A stretch of 48,579 nt of DNA from Streptomyces sp. NRRL F-2664 (GCF_000719345.1 NZ_JOFX01000043.1:1-48579), one strand, 5' to 3'; shown: positions 18,248 through 27,494, counted from the first letter of the stretch. Notes: generated from the letters alone by a model not told the origin. Made by a program: numbers and translations.

Positions 18248-19414
18248 GTGCCCCACACCACCCCCTTACGGGCCGCCGTCGCCGCCCTGCTCCTGACCGT
18301 CGGCCTGGGCGCCGCCCACACCGGCGCGGCGAGTGCCGTCCCGCTCGCGGAACCCGCCGCGGCATCGTCCGCCCCAGCGCCGTCCGCCTCGGCCGGACTG
18401 CTCGACGCGATGCGCCGGGACCTCGGGCTCACCGCTTCCCAGGCCGAGGAACGGCTGAGCGCAGAAAAGGCCGCCGCGGCCCTGGAGAAGACCGCACGGC
18501 AGGCCGCGGGTGGTGCATACGGCGGCTCCTGGTACGAGCCGTCCACCGGCCGGCTCGTCGTCGCGGTGACCGACCGCGCGGAGGAGTCCGCGGTGCGGGC
18601 ACTGGGCGCCGACACCCGCCTCGTCCGGCACAGCGCCGCCGCGCTGGACCGCGCCAAAGCCCGCCTGGACACCCTGGGCGCACCCCCCGGGGTGGCCGGT
18701 TGGCACGTCGACCCGCGGACCAACAGCGTCGTCGTCACAGTCGTACGTACCGAGCAGGAAGCCCCCGCCGTACGGGCGTTCGTCGAGCGGGCCCGGGCCG
18801 GCGGCCCCGTCACCGTCGCCGAGACGGCGCAGGCGCCCCGTACGTACGCAGCGGGCACGGTCGGCGGCGACCCGTACTACACCGGCAACGTGCGCTGTTC
18901 GATCGGCTTCTCCGTGCACGGCGGCTTCGTGACGGCCGGGCACTGCGGACAGGCGGGGGCCGCCGTGCGCGGCTGGGACGGGTCCGCGATGGGCACCTTC
19001 CGGGGATCCTCGTTCCCCGGCGACGACTACGCGTACGTCGGCATCCACAGCGGCTGGTGGACCGTACCGGTGGTGCTCGGCTGGGGCACCATCCCCGACC
19101 AGCTGGTACGCGGCTCCGCCGAGGCACCCGTGGGCGCCTCGATCTGCCGGTCGGGGTCCACGACGCACTGGCACTGCGGCACCGTCCTCGCCAAGAACGA
19201 GACCGTCAACTACAGCCAGGGCGCCGTCCACCAGATGACGAAGACCAGCGTCTGCGCCCAGGGAGGCGACTCCGGCGGCTCGTTCCTCAGCGGGGACCAG
19301 GCCCAGGGCGTCACCTCCGGCGGCTGGGGCAACTGCTCGTCCGGCGGCCAGACGTGGTTTCAGCCGATCAACGAGATCCTCGGCCGCTACGGCCTGACGC
19401 TGCACACCGCCTGA
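18248..19414 (+). CDS. Secreted streptogrisin-like (S1 family) serine protease
   Basis: GTG at 18248 follows CAGGAGGTCTC. The 388-residue product has a Sec signal peptide (about 1-30), a long propeptide of the alpha-lytic/streptogrisin type (SGLLDAMRRDLGLTASQAEE at its start) and a mature domain beginning near TVGGDPYYTGN. The catalytic triad is visible: His232 in TAGHC, Asp260 in GDDYAYV and Ser342 in GGDSGGS. Paired cysteines match streptogrisins. Codon 7 is TTA (18266-18268), so synthesis probably depends on bldA. The protease is autoprocessed after export in this family. It is followed by a hairpin and then by a beta-glucanase gene, suggesting a set of extracellular hydrolases. Confidence 0.95.
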   Translation: MPHTTPLRAAVAALLLTVGLGAAHTGAASAVPLAEPAAASSAPAPSASAGLLDAMRRDLGLTASQAEERLSAEKAAAALEKTARQAAGGAYGGSWYEPSTGRLVVAVTDRAEESAVRALGADTRLVRHSAAALDRAKARLDTLGAPPGVAGWHVDPRTNSVVVTVVRTEQEAPAVRAFVERARAGGPVTVAETAQAPRTYAAGTVGGDPYYTGNVRCSIGFSVHGGFVTAGHCGQAGAAVRGWDGSAMGTFRGSSFPGDDYAYVGIHSGWWTVPVVLGWGTIPDQLVRGSAEAPVGASICRSGSTTHWHCGTVLAKNETVNYSQGAVHQMTKTSVCAQGGDSGGSFLSGDQAQGVTSGGWGNCSSGGQTWFQPINEILGRYGLTLHTA

Positions 19415-19445
19415 CCCTGCACCCGCCTAAGGTCGATGCCATTCC

Positions 19446-19478
19446 AGGTCCTTCCGGGCGCGAGCACCCGGAAGGCCT
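19446..19478 (+). terminator. Hairpin after the S1 protease gene
   Basis: CCTTCCGGG (19450-19458) pairs perfectly with CCCGGAAGG (19467-19475) around an eight-base loop. AGG/CCT outer pairs extend the stem across a one-base bulge. It begins 32 bases after the protease stop and probably separates it from the glucanase gene. Confidence 0.7.
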
Positions 19479-19586
19479 GAGGCTCCGATGCACACACCTC
19501 TGCATCACGCGCGCTCTCCCCCCTCCTGTCGTTCTTCACGGCTCGCCCGGCCCACCCCTCCCCCTCCCCCACCCGGACAAGGAAAC

Positions 19587-20852
19587 ATGCCCATGGCTGC
19601 TGCTCATCGCGCACGCCGCCGCTCTCTCGGCGGAGTGGTGCTCCTCGTGACCACCGCCCTGGTCGCGGCGGTGCTCATGTCCTTCACCCGCTCGGTCGCC
19701 CCGCCCGCCGGCGCAGCAGTTCTCGCGCAGACCTGGTCCGACGAGTTCGACGGCCCGGCCGGCCGCGCCCCCGACGCCGCCAAGTGGACGCTGGAGACCG
19801 GCGGTTCGGGCTTCGGCAACCACGAGCTGCAGTACTACACCAACAGCACCTCGAACGCCGCGCTCGACGGCCAGGGCAACCTCGTCATCACCGCGCGGAA
19901 GAACACCGACGCCGGCCTGGGCTGCTGGTACGGGCAGTGCCAGTACACCTCGGCCCGGCTGAACACGGCCAAGACCTTCACCCAGGCATACGGCCGCTTC
20001 GAAGCCCGCATCAAGATCCCGCGCGGCCAGGGCATCTGGCCCGCCTTCTGGATGCTCGGCAACGACCTCGGCAGCGTGGGCTGGCCCCACAGCGGCGAGA
20101 TCGACATCATGGAGAACATCGGCCGCGAACCCAACACTGTGCACGGTACGGTGCACGGCCCCGGCTATTCCGGAGCGGGCGGCCTCGGCGCCGCGTACCA
20201 CCTGCCCGGCGGTCGTGCCTTCGCCGACGACTTCCACGTCTTCGCCGTCGACTGGAGCCCGAACTCCCTCGTCTGGTCGGTGGACGGCACCACGTACAAG
20301 ACCCTCACACCGGCCGACACCGGCGGCAACAAGTGGGTCTTCGACCACCCGTTCTTCGTCATCCTCAACCTGGCGGTCGGTGGGGACTGGCCCGGCAGCC
20401 CGGACGCCTCCACGTCCTTCCCGCAGACGATGACCGTCGACTACGTCCGCGCTACCGCCGCCGACACCCCCGCCGCACGCCCGATCCGCGGCATCGGCGG
20501 CATGTGCGTCGACGTCGCCGGCGGCTCCGACGCCGACCGCACCCCCATCCAACTGCACGACTGCACCGGCAACGCGGCCCAGCAGTGGACCATCGGGGCC
20601 GACGGCACCGTCCGCGCCCTCGGCAAGTGCCTGGACGTCGCCGGCGGCTCCACCACCGACGGCGCCGTCGTCCAGCTCTACACCTGCAACGGCACCAACG
20701 CCCAGAAGTGGACCTACACCGCCGCCCGTGACCTCACCAACACCGGTGCGGGCAAGTGCCTGGACGCCAAGGGCAACTCCTCCGCCGACGGCACCCGGTT
20801 GCAGACCTGGACCTGCACCGGCGCCGCCAACCAGAAGTGGACGCTCGGCTGA
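19587..20852 (+). CDS. Secreted GH16 beta-glucanase with C-terminal ricin-type lectin domain
   Basis: ATG at 19587 follows AAGGA and opens with a basic stretch and a hydrophobic signal (VVLLVTTALVAAVLMSF). The 421-residue enzyme has a GH16 domain starting at TWSDEFDG. The catalytic signature GEIDIMENIG supplies nucleophile Glu171, assisting Asp173 and acid/base Glu176, the arrangement of endo-beta-1,3-glucanases (laminarinases). From about residue 295 a CBM13/ricin-B domain follows, with repeated CLDVAGG and QKWT motifs (CVDVAGGSD, CLDVAGGST, CLDAKGNSS). It would bind and cut beta-glucans, for example of fungal walls, outside the cell. It may be regulated on its own, as the preceding hairpin suggests. 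Confidence 0.95.
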   Translation: MPMAAAHRARRRSLGGVVLLVTTALVAAVLMSFTRSVAPPAGAAVLAQTWSDEFDGPAGRAPDAAKWTLETGGSGFGNHELQYYTNSTSNAALDGQGNLVITARKNTDAGLGCWYGQCQYTSARLNTAKTFTQAYGRFEARIKIPRGQGIWPAFWMLGNDLGSVGWPHSGEIDIMENIGREPNTVHGTVHGPGYSGAGGLGAAYHLPGGRAFADDFHVFAVDWSPNSLVWSVDGTTYKTLTPADTGGNKWVFDHPFFVILNLAVGGDWPGSPDASTSFPQTMTVDYVRATAADTPAARPIRGIGGMCVDVAGGSDADRTPIQLHDCTGNAAQQWTIGADGTVRALGKCLDVAGGSTTDGAVVQLYTCNGTNAQKWTYTAARDLTNTGAGKCLDAKGNSSADGTRLQTWTCTGAANQKWTLG

Positions 20853-21006
20853 CCCACCGGCCGGACCCGGCTGATCTCCGCCCGCGGCCAGGACGGTGGC
20901 AGCGATGCGGCGCAACACGGACGTGTTCGCCACCGCCGTCGGCCGTACGCGGCTCACTGCCTTACGGCGCTGTGCCCGACCCATCAGGCCCCCGCATCGA
21001 AGGGCA

Positions 21007-24000
21007 TCACGCCTTCCTTTCCGGCCGTGCCGCACCTGTCCGCGCCCAGGCGCGGGTGAACCGCTCGTGCGCGGGTGCCGGGACCGCAGCGGGGGCTTCT
21101 GCCGGGGCGGCGGGTTTGGGGCGCGGGGCCTTCGCGGCGGTCAGCTCCTTGCGGACGGTGCGGTGGTGATCGATGGACCAGGAGTTCCAGCGGCGGACGG
21201 TGCGGTCGGCCGGGCGGTCGAGAGCGTGCAGCTGGAGCTGGAGGGCGGCCGCGTCCCGGCTGACACCGAGAGCCGCCGCCACTTCGTCCACCAGGTCCGG
21301 GACGCTGAACAGCGGGTTGGTCTCGTACTGGCCGGGGGGAACGGGGGTAGTGGCGGACCGGTCGGCCAGCCTGCGCAGAGCGGTGAGCAGGTCGGCGGGC
21401 AGGTCCGTGAGCCCGTCGAGCAGGACGCGGGCACCCTGCGCCGCAGGGTCTCCCACCGGGCGCTCGGCGAGAGCCCAGGCGACAGCGGTGGCGGCGGCCT
21501 GCATGCCGTCGGCCTTCAGAGGTTCCTGGAGGCGGCCGGTGAGCAGGGCCGTGGCCCAGATCTCCGGGAGTCCGTGGTCCGCGGCGAGGGCAGCGGCATG
21601 GCTGCCGTCATCGGTGTACGGGCCGGCGCCGAGCAGCCGGCTCCAGGCCACGGCCATGCGTTGCGCGGCCGCGGTCATCCCGCCGGGGGCCCAGAGCTCC
21701 GCCGGGTCGCCGGGCAGAGCGGCGGCGAGCACGGTGCGCCGACCGGCCGGCCCGAGCCGCCGCTGGAACTCGTCGTACGCGTGGAGCGTGTTCTGGTCGG
21801 CCCTGTACGGCTTGGAGCGGACCAGCTTGCGGTGCGCGCCGTAGTCGTCGCTGCCGGCGAAACCGTCGAGGACCAGGGCGGCGATCGGGCGCGGCACCCC
21901 GGTGCGCCAGCGGAACAGGTCCACGGCCTCCTCGGGCACCGGCAGCGGGCCCTGTCCGGCGAGCAGGGCCAGCAGGCGGGGAAGCCGGCTGGTGTCATCG
22001 GCGGCGACGGTGTGCGTGGCGCACTCCTCGGCATCGTCGGGCACCGGATCGGCGGCTCGCTGGAGGAAGGGGGCGAGGCCGCTGCGCTCCGGGCCGGAGG
22101 CCACGGCGAAACCGTCCGCTCGCAGTGCGGCGATCCGCTGCTCCGGGGCCCGGCCGGTCCGCCAGGAACTCTCGGCCTCCGCGAACGGCTGCCGGCTCCA
22201 TACCCCGAGCAGTGCCGCGAGCGCCTGGCGGTGCTCGTCGGGGGTGGCCGCGACGACGGTCCGCCAGGCCACGGCATCGATCCGGCCGGTCAGCACCGCC
22301 CACTCGGCAGGCGGCGCGGGCAGGGCGAGGACCCGCACCTCGTCGTCGATATCGCCGCGCAGGTACCGGCCGTCGGCGGCGACCGAGGTGAGGAGAGCGG
22401 GTTGTGGCTGCGGCTGCCGTTGCTCGTAGCCGCGCAGCTGGGGCAGCAGGCCGTGGAGGGCCGGGACGAGCCGGCTGTCCGGCGCGGGGTCGGGCAGATC
22501 GACGACCGGCCCGGCCCGCATGACGGCGACCCGGTGGGACAACTCCTTGCGGCGGCGCAGTACGTCGGCGGCAAGCCGGACGGCGCGGTCGACGCCCTCC
22601 CGGACCCGCGGGTCGGTCACTCCCGGCAGGGCGTGCCCGGTGCCCTGGTGCAGCAGCTCGCGCACCGCGCTGTCCGTGACCGTCCGCAGGACATGGGACG
22701 AGGGTGCGTCGCGCGGGGTCAGGAAGTGCCAGAAGGCAGGTGGCGGCACCGGCCCGGCCAGTTCGCCCAGGGTGGCCCGGCTCCGGGTCCTGTCGCGGCT
22801 GCCGGGGAAGCCCTGGACCTGCCAGAGCAACGAGTTGTCGCCGGCGGCATGGCAGCGGATGGTCGTTCCTCCAGCAAGGACGGCGTCCTCACCGCCGAGC
22901 GGCAGGGCGAGGATTCCCCACGGGCGCCGACCCCAGTTGTTGCTGCGGTAGGAGGCGGTGCGGCCGTCGATGCACTCCAGCACGAACTCGCGGGGCGAGG
23001 GACCCCCGTACGGGGTGCGGTATTCGACCCGGCAGCCGGTGAGCGTCCCGTCCTGGCCCAGCGGGGAGGGCGGAGCGCCGGGCGGCAGTGCGGCGAGGAT
23101 GCGGTGGTCGGGAAAGGGCTTCATGCCGGGCGGGGACCGGTCGGGGTCGTGGAAGGCGGGCAGGGTGCGGTCGGCGGTGGGAACGCCGGTGGCCGGGTCG
23201 AGGCGGTTCCAGCCGCTACGGTCTTCGCTGAACACCTCGGTGCTCCAGAAGTCGTGGCCGTCGTACATCTGGTAGTCGCGGTGGCCGATGCCCTCACGGC
23301 CGCCGGCCCGCAGGACGCGCTCGCCGTCGAACCGGCCGCCACCGTCCGGGGTTTCGAACTGGTAGCCGAGGCCGCCCTGGATGCTGCCGCCGTAGGGGCG
23401 CAGTCCGTACGTCTCCTCCGGTTCGAACCTCTCGCCCGGGTGGTCGGACCAGTAGGCGGTGGTACCGGGGTTCCCCTGGTGCTGCTCATTCCAGGCGACG
23501 AGGAACTGGCCGCCGACCCAGTGCACGGTGTGGCCGCGTGCGCCGTCGGGCAGCTCCAAGGTGTGGTCGGCGCGCAGCCCGGCGTGGTCGACGGCGAGGG
23601 CGCGGGTCTCGCCGTACACGGTGAGTACCGGCCAGGTGCAGGTGACGTGCACGGTTCCGTCGGGCCGGAACGCGGCGAGGGCCTGGTCCAGGGCGGGCCA
23701 GCCCAGCTCCTCCGGAAGCCCGGCCCGCAGGGAGCGGGCCAGCGGGCCGGTGAGGTCGAGTGCGTCGAGGGCCTCCTCGATGCCGTCCAGCGCGATGGCG
23801 GTGGGCCGGTCGAGGAGGCCGTGCAGCTCGTCGACGGCCTCGTCGGCGGCGGCGAGCCCCCCGCCGCGCAGGGCGTCGAGCAGCTTCTCGACGCGGGCGT
23901 GCACCTCGGCCGTGATGCCCGGATTGTGCGGGAGCCGGCTGATCGCAGTGCCGCTGATCGCAGCGCCGCCCCAGGTGCGGAGGCCTGCGTGCACGGTGCC

Positions 24001-25131
24001 TTCCAGCCGGGGGCCGAACACCGGATCGGCGGCGAGTGCCTTGAGGTCGCGCTGGGAGTGCTCACCCCAGAACTCCAGGCGGATCGCGGCACCGGGGTCG
24101 TGGACGGGTATGCCTTCGGCGAGGCAGAGGTCGAGGAGGTCGGCGTCCAGATGCGGCCACCGGTAGCGGTCCTCGTGCAGGTGGACCGGAGTGCTGTGCG
24201 CGCGCAGCAGCGGCGCGAACCGGCGCACCAGGTCGAAGAGTTCCGCAGGCATGGGCTGGCGGGTCACTCCCCCGCCGCTGACCGTGCGGTGCGAGTATCC
24301 GGCGGCGTACCGGCGCAGCCAGTCGCCGAGGCCGCCCTCCGGGGTGATCCGCCCGGCCGCGGCCGCGTCGGCGGCACCGCACGCGATGAGCAGCCGCAGC
24401 CATGCGGCCGCGTCGTTCTTCGACTCGGGAAACAGGTCGAGGAGGGCGGTGGCCTGCTCGTCGGCGGGCGGGTGGTCACCGAGCAGGCCGGCTGCCGCGT
24501 CGAGCAGCCGGTCGGGGACGGCCTTGCCGCGGGCCGCGGCCAGCACCCCGCCCAGCACCCGGGCCTCCTCCTCGCTGCCTAGCCCGGCCGCGCGGGCCGA
24601 GTCCCTGATGCGGCGGGCCAGATCGGCGGGAAGCTCGCCGGGGGATGCCGCCCAGGCGTTCAGCAGGCGGACGAACTCGTGGTGCGCGTCGTCCGGTTCG
24701 AGCACGCCGGCCAACCAGGCCGGCGCTCCGCTGAGTTCGCTGGCGGGCAGGGCGCCGAAGCGGGCGAACAGCAGCTGATTGGCCCGCCGCCAGTCGGGAT
24801 CGACCGGCAGGGCGTGGGTGCGTTCGGCGGTGCGGGCCTGCGTGTAGGCGCGGGCGGCGGAGCGGCGGTGCGTCTCCAGCATCCAGTGACCGATGGTGTC
24901 CCAGAACCAGGGCAGGTGGGCGGCCGGCAGGCCCCGGGCCAGGCGCTCCGCGTCGTCCACGAACCGGCCGGGCTTCTCCCAGGCCCGGTGCCGGCTGCTG
25001 CCCGCCCGTTCCAGCGTGTCGCGGGCGGCGGCTTCGACGCCCGGTCCCTGGGTACGTGCCCAGTCGGCGTACGTCTCGGAGATGCGGTGATTGGCGGGGA
25101 GCGGGACGGGAGCTCCGGTGCTGCTGGTCAT
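21007..25131 (-). CDS. Very large protein of unknown function (1374 residues)
   Basis: ATG at 25131 opens a single long frame with strong high-GC codon bias over its whole length, so the gene is real. There is no signal peptide or membrane segment; the protein should be cytoplasmic. The N-terminal 350 residues are alanine-rich and helical (YTQARTAERTHALPVD, DLARRIRDSARAAGL). A central region of about 350 residues is rich in Gly, Trp, Tyr and Asp (YWSDHPGERFEPEETYG, YQMYDGHDFWSTEVF, GCRVEYRTPYGG), like beta-propeller blades. The C-terminal part is again helical with a Pro/Ala tail (PAAPAEAPAAVPAPA). I do not recognise the family. Its neighbours (secreted glucanase and cyclophilin, both oppositely oriented) give no functional clue. 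Confidence 0.8.
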   Translation of the reverse strand: MTSSTGAPVPLPANHRISETYADWARTQGPGVEAAARDTLERAGSSRHRAWEKPGRFVDDAERLARGLPAAHLPWFWDTIGHWMLETHRRSAARAYTQARTAERTHALPVDPDWRRANQLLFARFGALPASELSGAPAWLAGVLEPDDAHHEFVRLLNAWAASPGELPADLARRIRDSARAAGLGSEEEARVLGGVLAAARGKAVPDRLLDAAAGLLGDHPPADEQATALLDLFPESKNDAAAWLRLLIACGAADAAAAGRITPEGGLGDWLRRYAAGYSHRTVSGGGVTRQPMPAELFDLVRRFAPLLRAHSTPVHLHEDRYRWPHLDADLLDLCLAEGIPVHDPGAAIRLEFWGEHSQRDLKALAADPVFGPRLEGTVHAGLRTWGGAAISGTAISRLPHNPGITAEVHARVEKLLDALRGGGLAAADEAVDELHGLLDRPTAIALDGIEEALDALDLTGPLARSLRAGLPEELGWPALDQALAAFRPDGTVHVTCTWPVLTVYGETRALAVDHAGLRADHTLELPDGARGHTVHWVGGQFLVAWNEQHQGNPGTTAYWSDHPGERFEPEETYGLRPYGGSIQGGLGYQFETPDGGGRFDGERVLRAGGREGIGHRDYQMYDGHDFWSTEVFSEDRSGWNRLDPATGVPTADRTLPAFHDPDRSPPGMKPFPDHRILAALPPGAPPSPLGQDGTLTGCRVEYRTPYGGPSPREFVLECIDGRTASYRSNNWGRRPWGILALPLGGEDAVLAGGTTIRCHAAGDNSLLWQVQGFPGSRDRTRSRATLGELAGPVPPPAFWHFLTPRDAPSSHVLRTVTDSAVRELLHQGTGHALPGVTDPRVREGVDRAVRLAADVLRRRKELSHRVAVMRAGPVVDLPDPAPDSRLVPALHGLLPQLRGYEQRQPQPQPALLTSVAADGRYLRGDIDDEVRVLALPAPPAEWAVLTGRIDAVAWRTVVAATPDEHRQALAALLGVWSRQPFAEAESSWRTGRAPEQRIAALRADGFAVASGPERSGLAPFLQRAADPVPDDAEECATHTVAADDTSRLPRLLALLAGQGPLPVPEEAVDLFRWRTGVPRPIAALVLDGFAGSDDYGAHRKLVRSKPYRADQNTLHAYDEFQRRLGPAGRRTVLAAALPGDPAELWAPGGMTAAAQRMAVAWSRLLGAGPYTDDGSHAAALAADHGLPEIWATALLTGRLQEPLKADGMQAAATAVAWALAERPVGDPAAQGARVLLDGLTDLPADLLTALRRLADRSATTPVPPGQYETNPLFSVPDLVDEVAAALGVSRDAAALQLQLHALDRPADRTVRRWNSWSIDHHRTVRKELTAAKAPRPKPAAPAEAPAAVPAPAHERFTRAWARTGAARPERKA

Positions 25132-25386
25132 ACGTGTGATCTTGCCAGGCGGCTCTGACAGCGGGCGCGGGGGCAGTGGGTCCGGGGATCCGGGGCTCTG
25201 GGGCTCCGGGGCTCCGGGGCGTCAGGAAGGATCCGCCAGGCCGGCCGAAGGGCCGGCCGTGCCACTGGAGGGCAGGGATTTCGGTCAGACCGCGTCGGCC
25301 TCCTGCCGTTGACATTCCCGCCGGGCAGGCCACGCCCTAGACTTCGACCGCTCCAGAACCTGGCGATCATCAGGAGGGCGCGCAAG

Positions 25387-26112
25387 ATGAACCGCGCACT
25401 GTTCAGTGCATTCGCGGCCGTGACGTTGGTCGTGTCCGGGGGAAGTGCCGCCACGGCTTCCGACGGCGTTCCGCCGCGCACCACGCACGGCCCGTGCCAG
25501 TACACACAGACCCCGGACGAACCGGCCGCGCGCCCTGTTCCACTGCCGCCCGACCCGCGGCGCACCCCCAGCCGTGGCACCGTCGACATGGCTGTTCCGA
25601 CCAGCCAGGGCCCGCTCCCGCTGCGTTTGGACCGGGCCAAGGCGCCGTGCACGGTCCAGAGTTTCCTGCACCTGGCACGGCACGGTTTCTACGACCGAAC
25701 GGTGTGCCACCGCCTGACGGCGTATCCGACGCTGAAGGTCCTGCAGTGCGGCGACCCGACCGGTACCGGTGGGGGAGGACCCGGATACAAGTACAAGGAC
25801 GAGCTGCCGGTGGACTTGCCACCCGCACCGACCGATCCGACCGGCGCGCGCCGCCTGTACGGGCGCGGCCTGCTGGCGATGGCCAACGCCGGTCCGGGCA
25901 CGAACGGCTCACAATTCTTCGTCGTCTACGGCGACTCCGCACTGCGACCGAACTACACGGTGTTCGGCACAGTCGGCCCCGAGGGCCTGGCGACCCTCGA
26001 CAAAACCGCCGCCGGAGGAATCGAGCCGACCGCGGAGAACCCGGCACCGGTCGACGGCACACCTGTGCTACGGACCGAGCTGCTCCGCGTCCGGCAGTCC
26101 AGCCGGCATTGA
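25387..26112 (+). CDS. Exported cyclophilin-type peptidyl-prolyl isomerase
   Basis: ATG at 25387 is preceded by GGAGG at about ten bases. The 241-residue protein has a short Sec signal (ALFSAFAAVTLVVSGGSAATA) without a lipobox and a Pro/Arg-rich linker. A cyclophilin domain follows: APCTVQSFLHLARHGFYD, CHRLTAYP, and the most conserved block GLLAMANAGPGTNGSQFFVV, ending with FGTV and LDKTAAGG. Such enzymes catalyse cis-trans isomerisation of prolyl bonds; here it would help fold exported proteins outside the membrane. The many secreted hydrolases nearby are possible clients, which is only an inference. Confidence 0.92.
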   Translation: MNRALFSAFAAVTLVVSGGSAATASDGVPPRTTHGPCQYTQTPDEPAARPVPLPPDPRRTPSRGTVDMAVPTSQGPLPLRLDRAKAPCTVQSFLHLARHGFYDRTVCHRLTAYPTLKVLQCGDPTGTGGGGPGYKYKDELPVDLPPAPTDPTGARRLYGRGLLAMANAGPGTNGSQFFVVYGDSALRPNYTVFGTVGPEGLATLDKTAAGGIEPTAENPAPVDGTPVLRTELLRVRQSSRH

Positions 26113-26209
26113 CGCACCCGCGGCCCGAGCCGGCTGCTGCGGCCGCACCGCCTGCCGTCTCTGGACCGCACAGCGCCCCTCGGCCCTTCGGACCGGCATC
26201 AAGGTGAGA

Positions 26210-26232
26210 CCCCCGGCGCACAGTGCCGGGGG
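26210..26232 (+). terminator. Hairpin after the cyclophilin gene
   Basis: CCCCCGGC (26210-26217) and GCCGGGGG (26225-26232) form a perfect eight-base-pair stem with a seven-base loop, followed by CTCTTCATTCC. It is about 100 bases after the cyclophilin stop. The rest of 26113-26447 shows no gene. Confidence 0.65.
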
Positions 26233-26447
26233 CTCTTCATTCCGGGGCCGAAGGCGGGGGGCAAACGGGGCAGCGGGTACGGTGGGAAGTCCCTGCATGT
26301 GCCAGTCTCCTCGCGCCCGGCGGCGCCAGTGGTGGGCGTCCGCGCCGGCGGAACCGCTGGGGGAGGTGCGCTGGGCGGCCATCGGCGAACGTGGTTGCGA
26401 CCAGCACACAAGTGCGTCCGAGACCAGCCCGCAGGCATGGGGGGCTC

Positions 26448-27161
26448 TCACTCCGCGGCAGCATTGAGGAGAATCTGCGCCAGCTCGCACGGCTGGGAGA
26501 ACATCGGCCAATGGCCGGTGTCCATGGTGACCAGCCGCCAGCGCTTGCTGTTCAGCAGGTCGGCCACAACTTCGTCGGGCTCGGCGTCGTCAGGCTCGGC
26601 CCCCGGCATCACGCACAGGATGTACGTCGCCGGAAGTTCACCGAGCGGCCCCGCCAGCACAGCGGGCTCGGTCAGCGTGGCACCTGGGTGAGGCGTCGAG
26701 CCACGCACAAGGCGTGCGATCTGCTCATCGGTGAGACCTTCGCCGTCGTAATGAGCGGCTGGCGCGAGCGGCCAGAACCCTCCGTTGTCGGCGATCGATG
26801 CCTCCACTGCCGCCCCGCCGTCCGGCCAGGCGGAGACGAACGACTCGCCGTCGGTCGGAACACTTGAGTCGACGAATACCACGCGGGCCAGTCGGTCACC
26901 GATCCGCTCCGCGGCCTGCCCGACCGGGATGCCCGAGTAGCTGTGACCCACCAGCACTACATCATGCAGATCCTGGCGTTCCACCTCGGCAACGATGTCC
27001 TGGACGTGAGTCGCTTGCCCCGCCGGTACACCCCGCCTGTCAGCAAGACCGGACAGCGTCAACGGATAGACGCCGTGGCCGGCCGCGCGCAGATACGGCA
27101 CCACCTCGTCCCACGCCCACGCCCCGAGCCGTGCACCTGCAACCAGCACGAAATTCACCAT
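26448..27161 (-). CDS. Alpha/beta-fold hydrolase
   Basis: The 237-residue protein is a compact alpha/beta hydrolase of the hydroxynitrile-lyase/esterase-like group (MVNFVLVAGARLGAWAWDEV start, oxyanion region near residues 8-16). The nucleophile elbow is GHSYSG with Ser74. The catalytic His is His217 in MDTGHWPMFSQP, and the acid is probably an Asp in the PGAEPDD region. There is no signal peptide, so it acts inside the cell on a small ester or similar substrate that cannot be named. Immediately upstream on the same strand lies a DNA-ligase remnant, so the gene's original 5' context is disrupted. Confidence 0.88.
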   Translation of the reverse strand: MVNFVLVAGARLGAWAWDEVVPYLRAAGHGVYPLTLSGLADRRGVPAGQATHVQDIVAEVERQDLHDVVLVGHSYSGIPVGQAAERIGDRLARVVFVDSSVPTDGESFVSAWPDGGAAVEASIADNGGFWPLAPAAHYDGEGLTDEQIARLVRGSTPHPGATLTEPAVLAGPLGELPATYILCVMPGAEPDDAEPDEVVADLLNSKRWRLVTMDTGHWPMFSQPCELAQILLNAAAE

Positions 27162-27170
27162 GCCCGCACC

Positions 27171-27345
27171 GTAGCCGGGCAGCCGGACAACCGCTGCAAC
27201 GCCTCGGACAGGCTCGGCCTCTCTGTCCCAGACGACGACTTCGCCGTCGAGGACCAGGCGGCCGCCAGGGGGCCCCGGTGTTGAAGACTAGCGCCCGGTG
27301 ACCGTCCAGCCTCTGCTTGTACACCGCCTCCGACAGCGTGGCGGC
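27171..27345 (-). pseudogene. Fragment of an ATP-dependent DNA ligase gene
   Basis: On the minus strand one frame reads LSEAVYKQRLDGHRALVF, which matches the nucleotidyl-transferase motif I region (KxDGxRA; here RLDGHRA, so the AMP-accepting lysine position is changed). After a shift of frame the next segment reads RLVLDGEVVVWDREAEP, the ligase motif III block (LDGELVVWD). The stretch between the two motifs is mostly deleted, and the rest of the enzyme is gone. It must be a relic of a LigD-type or stand-alone ATP ligase common in Streptomyces. Confidence 0.7.
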
Positions 27346-27494
27346 CGGCCGCCTGCGCCGGCATCGACTCCACCGGGCGATCGCAGCGTCACAGGGCCTC
27401 CCTCACCGGTCGCCCCTCTTCCAGGATGGGCGCATCAGGCGGAAGCGGCCCCAGAATCGTGCGGACATGCGCGACAGCCCGCCGGGGGCCGAGT

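Noticed and set aside
20896..24582. A 1228-codon plus-strand open frame opposite the very large protein gene.
   Set aside because: Its translation is low-complexity (Gly/Val/Arg-rich) and the third-position GC pattern fits the minus-strand frame.
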